Origin: Weeksellaceae bacterium
GTDB taxonomy: Bacteria > Bacteroidota > Bacteroidia > Flavobacteriales > Weeksellaceae
DNA length: 5,034 nucleotides
Assembly: GCA_028698395.1 (NCBI GenBank)
Contig: JAQVDG010000198.1
Coordinates: 1-5,034 of the forward strand
Direction: 5' to 3'
This document shows, one piece after another, positions 1 to 5,034 of the stretch (its first letter is position 1; every line of letters begins with the position of its first letter). Under the pieces are notes generated by a model that was not told the DNA's origin, searched no databases, and saw nothing but the letters and a program-made list of their open reading frames with translations. Position numbers and translations under genes: made by a program.

Positions 1-1
1 C

Positions 2-1018
2 GGTGTAGCCGGTTTAGCTGCCATTGGAACTGCAAATTCTTTAGGAGCAATTGTCAGAGCATTTGACACCCGAAAAGAAGTTGCCGAGCAAATCGAATCC
101 ATGGGAGCTCAGTTTTTAACCGTGAACATTGATGAAGACGGATCTACCAGCTCAGGTTATTCCAAAGAAATGAGTAAAGAATTCATTGAAGCAGAAATGA
201 AATTATTCTTGGAACAAGCAGCTGATGTAGACATCATCATCACAACAGCTCAAATTCCTGGAAGAGAAGCTCCTAAATTAATTTTAGATTATCACGTAGC
301 AGCAATGAAACCAGGGTCTATCATTGTCGATTTAGCTGCCTCAACCGGAGGAAATTGTGTTTTAACCCGAAATAATGAGGTCTTCACTACCGACAACGGA
401 GTAACTATTGTCGGAAAACTAAGCCAACTCCCCACACAAGCTTCACAACTATACGGAAATAACTTGTGTCACTTATTGGACGATATGGGAAAAGCCGAAA
501 ATTTCAAAATTGATATGGAAGATGCCGTAGTTTCAAGAGCTATGGTAACTCACAATGGAGAAATCAACTGGCCTCCTGCCCCACTTCCGGTTAGTCCTCA
601 AAAACCTAAACCGGTTGTCGTGGAAGTTTCAGAAGAAGAAAAAAGAGCTATTGAATTAGCTACTATCAAAAAGAAAACTACTCAAATGTTTATTCAATTA
701 GGAATAATCGGAGCTTTTTTATTGCTTTTAGGTCAATTTGCTCCAGCTGATTTCATGCAGCATTTCACCGTTTTTGTATTGGCCGTTTTTGTAGGATGGC
801 AAGTCATCTGGAACGTCAGTCATTCTTTGCATACACCTCTTATGGCTGTTACAAATGCGATCAGTGGAATTATCATTGTTGGAGGATTACTTCAGGTAAC
901 CGATGATTTCTCCGACCCGATTACCCTTTTGGCTTTTGTTGCCATTTTAGTAGCAAGTATCAATATTGTTGGAGGATTCTTTGTAACCCACCGTATGTTA
1001 AAAATGTTCAAAAAATAA
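2..1018 (+). CDS. pntA: NAD(P) transhydrogenase subunit alpha (5'-partial)
   Basis: This is the alpha subunit of the inner-membrane proton-translocating transhydrogenase, which transfers hydride from NADH to NADP+ using the proton gradient. The frame is open from base 2. The first visible residues, [20 protein letters not shown], are the end of the NAD(H)-binding Rossmann motif, so the ATG at 101 is internal and roughly 170 N-terminal residues lie outside the window (by comparison with about 510 in the E. coli protein, from memory). There are 338 visible residues. Other family motifs are [27 protein letters not shown] and [13 protein letters not shown] Pro/Glu-rich linker (about 575-650) leads to four predicted membrane helices near nt 686-745, 761-820, 845-898 and 917-979, with the conserved stretch [20 protein letters not shown] between. 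The membrane part is fused to the NAD domain as in E. coli, not split into a separate PntAB-type subunit. pntB follows after 12 nt. Identification is secure. Confidence 0.97.
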   Translation, partial: GVAGLAAIGTANSLGAIVRAFDTRKEVAEQIESMGAQFLTVNIDEDGSTSSGYSKEMSKEFIEAEMKLFLEQAADVDIIITTAQIPGREAPKLILDYHVAAMKPGSIIVDLAASTGGNCVLTRNNEVFTTDNGVTIVGKLSQLPTQASQLYGNNLCHLLDDMGKAENFKIDMEDAVVSRAMVTHNGEINWPPAPLPVSPQKPKPVVVEVSEEEKRAIELATIKKKTTQMFIQLGIIGAFLLLLGQFAPADFMQHFTVFVLAVFVGWQVIWNVSHSLHTPLMAVTNAISGIIIVGGLLQVTDDFSDPITLLAFVAILVASINIVGGFFVTHRMLKMFKK

Positions 1019-1030
1019 GATAGAGAAGTT

Positions 1031-2425
1031 ATGACAACAGAAATTCAAGTAGCCGCATATTTATTTGCCAGTATTTTATTTATTCTGAGTTTAGGAGGTC
1101 TTTCTTCTCAAGAATCAGCTAAAAGAGGAGTTCTTTTTGGAATTATCGGGATGATTATTGCCGTTTTAGCGACTGTTTTAGGTAGCGATGTTCACGGACA
1201 TATTTATATTATCATTGCCATAGCCATTGCTTCTGTCATTGGAATTATGGTAGCCCGAAAAGTAGAAATGACCGCCATGCCACAACTCGTTGCTATTCTA
1301 CATAGTTTTGTGGGATTAGCAGCTGTTTTAGTTGGATTTGGTTCTTATTTAGACCCCAGAACACACGAATTAGCCGCAACAGAACAAATCATCCATTTAG
1401 TAGAAGTATTTATTGGCGTTTTCATTGGAGCAATTACCTTTACCGGTTCCATTGTTGCTTGGGGAAAATTAGACGGAAAAATCCGAAGCAAACCTTTATT
1501 ATATCCGGGAAGACATACCGTTAATATCATTTTAGTAATTGTTTCTATTATTTTGGGAGTTCTTTTTGTAAAAGCACCCGGAACAGAAGGAATGCTTTAT
1601 TTAATTATCATGACTGCCATTGCTTGTTTTATTGGAGTGATGTTGGTAATGGCAATTGGTGGAGCAGATATGCCGGTAGTAGTTTCCATGCTAAATTCCT
1701 ATTCAGGATGGGCCGCTGCAGCACCCGGATTTATGTTAGGAAATGACCTTTTAATTGTAACCGGTGCTTTAGTAGGAAGTTCGGGAGCTATTCTTTCTAT
1801 TATCATGTGTGAAGCCATGAATCGTTCTTTCCTTTCGGTTATTTTCGGAGGATTCGGAGATGCTCCAAAATCAGGTGATGCACAAGAAATTGAAGGAGAA
1901 GTAACCTCCATTACGCATGAAGAAGTAGCCGAACTTTTAAAAGACACTTCATCAGTTGTGATTGTTCCGGGTTACGGAATGGCAGTTGCGAAAGCACAAT
2001 ATCCAATTTTTGAAATGGTGGAAATTCTTAGAAAACAAGGAAAAGAAGTTCGTTTTGCTATACATCCTGTTGCCGGACGACTTCCGGGACACATGAACGT
2101 TCTTTTGGCAGAAGCCAATGTTCCTTACGATATTGTATTGGAAATGGATGAAATCAATGACGAATTAAGTGATACCGGTGTGGTAATGGTTGTAGGTGCT
2201 AATGATGTTGTGAATCCGGGAGCTTTAGACGACCCGAGTAGTCCGATTTATGGAATGCCGGTAATCAGAGCTTGGGATGCTGAAAAAGTCATTGTATTGA
2301 AACGCTCTATGTCAGTAGGTTATGCCGGAGTTGAGAATCCATTGTTCTATAAACCCAATACTGATATGTTGTATGGCGATGCTAAAGACAGTATCAATAA
2401 ATTATTAGATGAACTAAGGAAATAA
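1031..2425 (+). CDS. pntB: NAD(P) transhydrogenase subunit beta
   Basis: This is the beta subunit of transhydrogenase, carrying the rest of the proton channel and the NADP(H)-binding domain. At 464 residues it matches the family length (E. coli about 462). The N-terminal two thirds is a bundle of hydrophobic helices (about residues 5-270). In the channel, His91 (in [12 protein letters not shown]) and Asn222 (in SMLNSYSGW) fall at the same numbers as the E. coli residues implicated in proton transfer. The C-terminal NADP domain starts near 290 and shows VPGYGMAVA (313-320), [14 protein letters not shown] (349-362), [15 protein letters not shown] (389-396) and [16 protein letters not shown] (424-439). 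Pro232 follows the Ala run after Asn222, where E. coli has Ala; this is an unusual helix residue but not obviously disabling. The ATG at 1031 gives the expected N-terminus. Only a weak purine stretch (agagaag) precedes it, as is usual in this phylum. It forms an operon with pntA and ends at a hairpin terminator. Confidence 0.98.
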   Translation: MTTEIQVAAYLFASILFILSLGGLSSQESAKRGVLFGIIGMIIAVLATVLGSDVHGHIYIIIAIAIASVIGIMVARKVEMTAMPQLVAILHSFVGLAAVLVGFGSYLDPRTHELAATEQIIHLVEVFIGVFIGAITFTGSIVAWGKLDGKIRSKPLLYPGRHTVNIILVIVSIILGVLFVKAPGTEGMLYLIIMTAIACFIGVMLVMAIGGADMPVVVSMLNSYSGWAAAAPGFMLGNDLLIVTGALVGSSGAILSIIMCEAMNRSFLSVIFGGFGDAPKSGDAQEIEGEVTSITHEEVAELLKDTSSVVIVPGYGMAVAKAQYPIFEMVEILRKQGKEVRFAIHPVAGRLPGHMNVLLAEANVPYDIVLEMDEINDELSDTGVVMVVGANDVVNPGALDDPSSPIYGMPVIRAWDAEKVIVLKRSMSVGYAGVENPLFYKPNTDMLYGDAKDSINKLLDELRK

Positions 2426-2448
2426 TTCATTTTTAAATTCAATAAAAG

Positions 2449-2482
2449 AGGCTGTTTCAATATAAAAAACAGCCTTTTTTTT
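2449..2482 (+). terminator. Rho-independent terminator of pntAB, probably bidirectional
   Basis: A perfect 9-bp stem pairs AGGCTGTTT (2449-2457) with AAACAGCCT (2467-2475) around a 9-nt loop. On the + strand it is followed by a run of eight T (2475-2482), which makes a strong terminator 23 nt after the pntB stop codon. The A-rich bases before the stem (2444-2447) can extend pairing into the T run. Read on the - strand the same hairpin is followed by CTTTTATT, so it can also end the convergent gene, whose stop codon (2481-2483) overlaps the end of the T run. Confidence 0.93.
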
Positions 2483-3104
2483 ATTTCGTCTCTTTATTTT
2501 TGTAAAATTCAGGAAAACATTGCATTCCAATAGCTCCTCCGCCATATTGCAAAACTATATTTTCTTTGTAAAAAATGTTTCTGCAACCGTCGTTATAATC
2601 TTCTATTTTATCTTTATTTAAATTTTGGTCAAATATGACATAGCTAAACATTCCCATTCCACTTCGTTGCCAGCCTATGACTGTAGGTTCCTTTCCTGCA
2701 ATTGATATACAGTTTGCTTTGTCTAATTTTTCTTTTAGAATTTTTAAATCCTTAGTTGACCACTTTAATTCAGTTAACAAAGAATCTACTTTGGGCGATT
2801 CTATTTTTAAATTCCAGTTACTTTGAAAAACGCTATCAATCCTTACGTGAAAAATTCCTAACTCATTATCATTTTTAAATTCTATATCGATATATGAGCC
2901 TTCCGGTAAAATAGATTTATAAAAAAATTTTACATCTAAAATCTCCTCTTTTCGTTGTTCATAATTTTCAATAAGGTCTTTTTTATCGTAAGATGGTCCT
3001 GTAAATATTCTGCCAAAGGCAATATGTAAAAAAAGAAAAAAACCACCAAAAATCAGCAATATTATTCCGGAAAATATTAAAAGTACTTTTAACGTCCTAC
3101 TCAT
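2481..3104 (-). CDS. Hypothetical membrane-anchored protein, 207 aa
   Basis: I do not recognise this family. The protein starts with a basic residue cluster (MSRTLK) and one strong hydrophobic helix at about residues 7-30. There is no Cys lipobox, so it looks like an uncleaved signal anchor or signal peptide with the remaining 175 or so residues outside the cytoplasm. The soluble part mixes charged helices (about 40-58 and 116-131) with strand-like segments. It has three cysteines (132, 174, 196), of which two or more might form a disulfide (inference), and a Gly-rich QYGGGAIGM near the C-terminus. The ATG at 3102-3104 is preceded by an A-rich GATAAA and is the only sensible start because it directly precedes the anchor. 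It is the last gene of the - strand run and ends inside the shared terminator. It is visibly AT-rich: two 60-base lines counted by hand gave about 27% and 32% GC, against about 37% in one pntB line. Confidence 0.75.
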   Translation of the reverse strand: MSRTLKVLLIFSGIILLIFGGFFLFLHIAFGRIFTGPSYDKKDLIENYEQRKEEILDVKFFYKSILPEGSYIDIEFKNDNELGIFHVRIDSVFQSNWNLKIESPKVDSLLTELKWSTKDLKILKEKLDKANCISIAGKEPTVIGWQRSGMGMFSYVIFDQNLNKDKIEDYNDGCRNIFYKENIVLQYGGGAIGMQCFPEFYKNKETK

Positions 3105-3114
3105 TTTATCGCAC

Positions 3115-3264
3115 GTCTAAGGTTGTTCATAACGTTTTGCCCGGCTTGGTTTGTAGTGGATTTTACCGACAAAAATGTTGATACGAAGATAATACTTTTT
3201 TCTTACTGAAAATGTTCAATCGAAGTGATTAACCCGTCTTATGTTCAAACCGTTTGTGTTAGCG
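3115..3264. other. Structured spacer with degenerate attC-like ends (tentative)
   Basis: This spacer lies between the two unknown - strand genes and is richer in GC than the genes around it (25 of 60 bases at 3121-3180). Read on the + strand it starts with GTCTAAG (3115-3121), matching 6 of 7 of the integron attC core RYYYAAC, and ends with GTTAGCG (3258-3264), matching 5 of 7 of GTTRRRY. The two arms are imperfect inverted repeats. The left arm reads CTAA, GGTT, CATAA, then GCCCGG. The complement of the right arm reads CTAA, GGTT, CATAA, then ACGGG, with different gaps. At 150 nt it is slightly longer than typical attC sites. From memory, similar stretches recur between small genes in flavobacterial genomes. 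No integrase is visible. It could equally be a degenerate intergenic repeat without recombination activity. Confidence 0.35.
3172..3225. repeat. Imperfect 17-bp direct repeat pair
   Basis: AAAATGTTGATACGAAG (3172-3188) and AAAATGTTCAATCGAAG (3209-3225) match at 14 of 17 positions and start 37 nt apart. A shorter partial copy, TATGTTCAA, lies at 3240-3248. The repeats sit in the middle of the structured spacer between the two unknown genes. Their function is unknown; a regulator binding site or decay of a repeat element are both possible. Confidence 0.5.
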
Positions 3265-3319
3265 ATTCAACTTTTATACTCTTCATTCGTCAACTTATTA
3301 TTTGTCATCAATATTCTGT

Positions 3320-3847
3320 TTATTGTCTGTATGGAAATTCTGCTTTGCATCTGTCCCAAAATTCTGTTCCATTAATGTCAGTTAAATGTTGGCTGAAAAA
3401 ATCAATTGTTTCACGTTCCATAGTTTCCAATGATTCTGAAAATTTATCAATAAATAACAAGTGTGGTTCTGTTACATTTCTTCCTTGATTCATTGCATAA
3501 AAAATGTCTCTTGGATGTAAATGGTAATGACACCAACTTAAGCAGTTTCCAATAAATTTTGGATAACGAGTCAGTCTTTGGAATTTGTCGTAATAATTTT
3601 TGTAATGTGTAAAGCAAACCATATCTATCAAAACAGTAAAAAACAAAGCAACACCAAAAAACTCTTTCATTTCTTTGTCTAAAAAGTCTAAATGTTTTTT
3701 TTGTGGTGTCAATCTCTCATGTTGAATAGAAAAAATTTGTTTTTGGTCTTTGTCTTCGTGAAACTTACTATCATCAGGTATTGTCGAAAAAAATCTATTG
3801 ATATCTTGTCGAAATTGAAAATTATAGTATGTTTTAAAATCTGTCAT
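3320..3847 (-). CDS. Hypothetical protein, 175 aa, downstream of purN
   Basis: I do not recognise this family. The sequence is rich in aromatic residues and His and looks mainly helical, with no signal peptide. A hydrophobic stretch at about 62-80 (EFFGVALFFTVLIDMVCF) could be a buried helix or, less likely, a membrane segment. Two local features stand out. One is a Cys/His cluster, CLSWCHYHLH (102-111). The other is RNVTEPH (123-129), which fits the RNx4H pattern of HEPN ribonucleases, although the Pro inside it and the lack of other family landmarks make chance plausible. The ATG at 3845-3847 lies 6 nt after the purN stop codon, so the gene is almost certainly co-transcribed and perhaps translationally coupled with purN. 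Its leader shares ACATAAAACA with the purN leader. It is followed by the attC-like spacer. An overlapping + strand reading frame (3225-3488) shows no protein-like features and is treated as a shadow. Confidence 0.75.
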   Translation of the reverse strand: MTDFKTYYNFQFRQDINRFFSTIPDDSKFHEDKDQKQIFSIQHERLTPQKKHLDFLDKEMKEFFGVALFFTVLIDMVCFTHYKNYYDKFQRLTRYPKFIGNCLSWCHYHLHPRDIFYAMNQGRNVTEPHLLFIDKFSESLETMERETIDFFSQHLTDINGTEFWDRCKAEFPYRQ

Positions 3848-3853
3848 TATGTT

Positions 3854-4429
3854 TTATGTCGTTTTTAAGCTTACCGCTAACTTTTGAATTGCTGCAATCA
3901 TAATTTCTTTTTCAATATCGGCTACTTTTCGCTGCAAATCCTCTACACCATCACTCTCTTCAATTGCAAAACTTTTTTGTAAAATAATTTGGCCTTCATC
4001 CACCCCTGCTGTTACAAAATGAACACTTGCACCACTTTCGGTTTCTTTTGCATCCAAAACTGCCTGATGAACTTTAGCTCCGTACATTCCTTTTCCACCA
4101 TATTTCGGTAATAGTGACGGATGGATATTTATGATTTTTCCTTTCCATTTTTCTGTAAATTCCGGTGTTAAAATCGAAAGAAATCCTGCTAAAACAATCA
4201 AATCAATGTTTTCACCTTCTAAATTAGAATCGGCATCTTCTGAAAAAGTTTTTTTCTCTTCCAAAAGATAGGTAGGAATGTCATAATCCAACGAACGAAC
4301 AATTCCATAACAATCACGGTCGGCTATGACTGCTGCAATTTCAATATTAGACAAAATCCCGGATTCAACAGCTTCGATAATGTTCTGTAAATTACTTCCA
4401 TTTCCCGATACAAATACAGCTATTTTCAT
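3854..4429 (-). CDS. purN: Phosphoribosylglycinamide formyltransferase
   Basis: PurN transfers the formyl group of 10-formyltetrahydrofolate to GAR, giving FGAR, the third step of purine synthesis in the cytosol. At 191 residues it has the usual short length. Visible motifs are the phosphate-binding SGNGSNLQ (8-15), IDLIVLAGFLSIL (75-87), NIHPSLLPKYGG (101-112), the KGMYGAKVH segment (113-121), and SVHFVTAGVDEGQIILQ (135-151). The catalytic Asn, His and Asp correspond to Asn101, His103 and Asp144. The chosen start is the ATG at 4427-4429 because the protein then begins MKIAVFVSGNGSN as in the family. An upstream in-frame TTG at 4454-4456 would add nine residues but lies inside the promoter -7 box, so it should not be used. 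The upstream neighbour is the YigZ-family gene, and a 175-aa unknown gene follows 6 nt after the stop. Confidence 0.96.
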   Translation of the reverse strand: MKIAVFVSGNGSNLQNIIEAVESGILSNIEIAAVIADRDCYGIVRSLDYDIPTYLLEEKKTFSEDADSNLEGENIDLIVLAGFLSILTPEFTEKWKGKIINIHPSLLPKYGGKGMYGAKVHQAVLDAKETESGASVHFVTAGVDEGQIILQKSFAIEESDGVEDLQRKVADIEKEIMIAAIQKLAVSLKTT

Positions 4430-4453
4430 TGTTTTATGTGAATTTTTCAAAAA

Positions 4454-4484
4454 CAAAGATACAGTTAAAATCAGTTTGTGAAAA
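4454..4484 (-). promoter_or_regulatory. Bacteroidota-type promoter for purN
   Basis: On the - strand TATCTTTG (complement of 4454-4461) is a perfect match to the Bacteroidota -7 box TAnnTTTG. It is preceded after 19 bp by TTTT (complement of 4481-4484) in place of the expected TTTG/TTG -33 element. Transcription would begin near 4448, giving a leader of about 20 nt before the purN ATG at 4429. The -33 part touches the end of the upstream YigZ-family gene. It probably drives purN and both downstream unknown genes, in addition to any read-through. It rests on motif match only. Confidence 0.6.
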
Positions 4485-4485
4485 T

Positions 4486-5034
4486 TTAAAGTACTTCTAT
4501 TTTCACTTGATACAAAGGTTCAAATGCAGCAAGAAAAATATCTAATTCTTCTTTTTTAATTTGGACTTTTAATCGGCATTTATCGGTGAATTCAGTAGAT
4601 AAAACTTCTGCATTGAATTTATCCACAAAACGCATGACATTTCCTTGATCTTCGTATGAAAAATCAAATTGCACTTTTGTCATCAGATGTTTCTCTACAA
4701 TTTCCGCTTCATCCAAAGTCATTTGAGCCGATAATTTATAAGCTTTTACCAAGCCACCAACGCCCAATTTAGTTCCTCCGTAATACCGAACTGAAGCAAC
4801 CAAAACCTGACTTACTTCTTTGGATACAATTTGATTATAAATCGGCAAACCTGCACTTCCGGAAGGTTCTCCATCATCATTTACCCGATAATTTTCACCT
4901 TTCATTCCCAGACGATAGGCATAACAAATATGCGTAGCATCTGGGTGAATACTCCATAATTCTGCTAATTTTTCTTTTATTTCTTCCTCATCCTGAACCG
5001 GATAAGCATACCCCATAAATTTACTTCCTTTTTC
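4486..5034 (-). CDS. YigZ/IMPACT (UPF0029) family protein (5'-partial)
   Basis: This belongs to the YigZ/IMPACT family, conserved from bacteria to eukaryotes. The bacterial function is not established; structural work has suggested nucleic-acid or translation-related binding. The N-terminal Impact domain shows HICYAYRLG, the signature DDGEPSGSAGLPIYNQI, and SVRYYGGTKLGVGGLVKAY. The last 60 or so residues (from about FDFSYEDQGNVMRFVD) match the C-terminal DUF1949-type domain. The apparent ATG at 5014-5016 is probably internal. The frame stays open to the window edge, and the residues before it, EKGSKF, continue the family's usual N-terminal pattern (KGSKFIGYA). About 20 more residues should therefore lie outside; 182 are visible, against about 205 in E. 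coli YigZ (from memory). It lies upstream of purN on the same strand, 56 nt from the purN ATG, but purN seems to have its own promoter. Confidence 0.93.
   Translation of the reverse strand, partial: EKGSKFMGYAYPVQDEEEIKEKLAELWSIHPDATHICYAYRLGMKGENYRVNDDGEPSGSAGLPIYNQIVSKEVSQVLVASVRYYGGTKLGVGGLVKAYKLSAQMTLDEAEIVEKHLMTKVQFDFSYEDQGNVMRFVDKFNAEVLSTEFTDKCRLKVQIKKEELDIFLAAFEPLYQVKIEVL

Noticed and set aside
101..103. ATG at 101 as the start of pntA
   Set aside because: The frame is open to base 2, and the upstream residues are the conserved NAD-binding Rossmann segment of PntA.
1345..1947. Two - strand reading frames (1345-1530 and 1699-1947) inside pntB
   Set aside because: They are antisense shadows of a highly conserved gene, with no leader or promoter signals and low-complexity translations.
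3105..3319. A separate promoter or terminator between the two unknown - strand genes
   Set aside because: No TAnnTTTG box and no hairpin with a T run could be found on the - strand here; expression of the 207-aa gene may rely on read-through from purN.
3225..3488. 87-codon + strand reading frame overlapping the spacer and the 3' end of the 175-aa gene
   Set aside because: Its translation has no recognisable features, and it is mostly antisense to a better-supported gene that is coupled to purN.
4441..4487. AT-only inverted repeat (aatttttc and gaaaattt) between the YigZ-family gene and purN, considered as a terminator
   Set aside because: The stem is short, has a bulge and no G/C core, and its span contains the purN promoter, so chance AT-rich complementarity is the better explanation.

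Overview
The window looks like chromosomal DNA of a Bacteroidota member, most likely a flavobacterium. The evidence is AT-rich coding sequence, almost no Shine-Dalgarno signals, a TAnnTTTG-type -7 promoter box ahead of purN, and A-rich leaders before start codons. No species can be named from the sequence alone.

Layout. Positions 2-2425 on the + strand carry pntA (5' end outside the window) and complete pntB, the two subunits of the membrane proton-translocating NAD(P) transhydrogenase. They are 12 nt apart and end in a strong hairpin terminator at 2449-2482. Everything from 2481 to 5034 lies on the - strand. In transcription order it holds a YigZ/IMPACT-family gene (its start lies beyond the right edge), a short gap with a purN promoter, purN (phosphoribosylglycinamide formyltransferase), an unrecognised 175-residue protein starting 6 nt after purN, a structured 215-nt spacer, and an unrecognised 207-residue membrane-anchored protein that runs into the shared terminator.

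How the genes work together. PntAB makes NADPH from NADH using the proton gradient. PurN uses 10-formyl-THF in purine synthesis. These are ordinary housekeeping genes and I see no direct link between the two blocks beyond convergent transcription. The accessory part is 2481-3847: two small unknown genes behind purN, separated by a spacer whose ends resemble degenerate integron attC core sites and which contains an imperfect 17-bp direct repeat. This is the only stretch that might be mobile or novel. The evidence is suggestive only, and no known defence or mobile system is recognisable.

There are no tRNA or rRNA genes, CRISPR arrays, transposases or riboswitches that I can support. No stretch longer than 300 nt lacks a gene.
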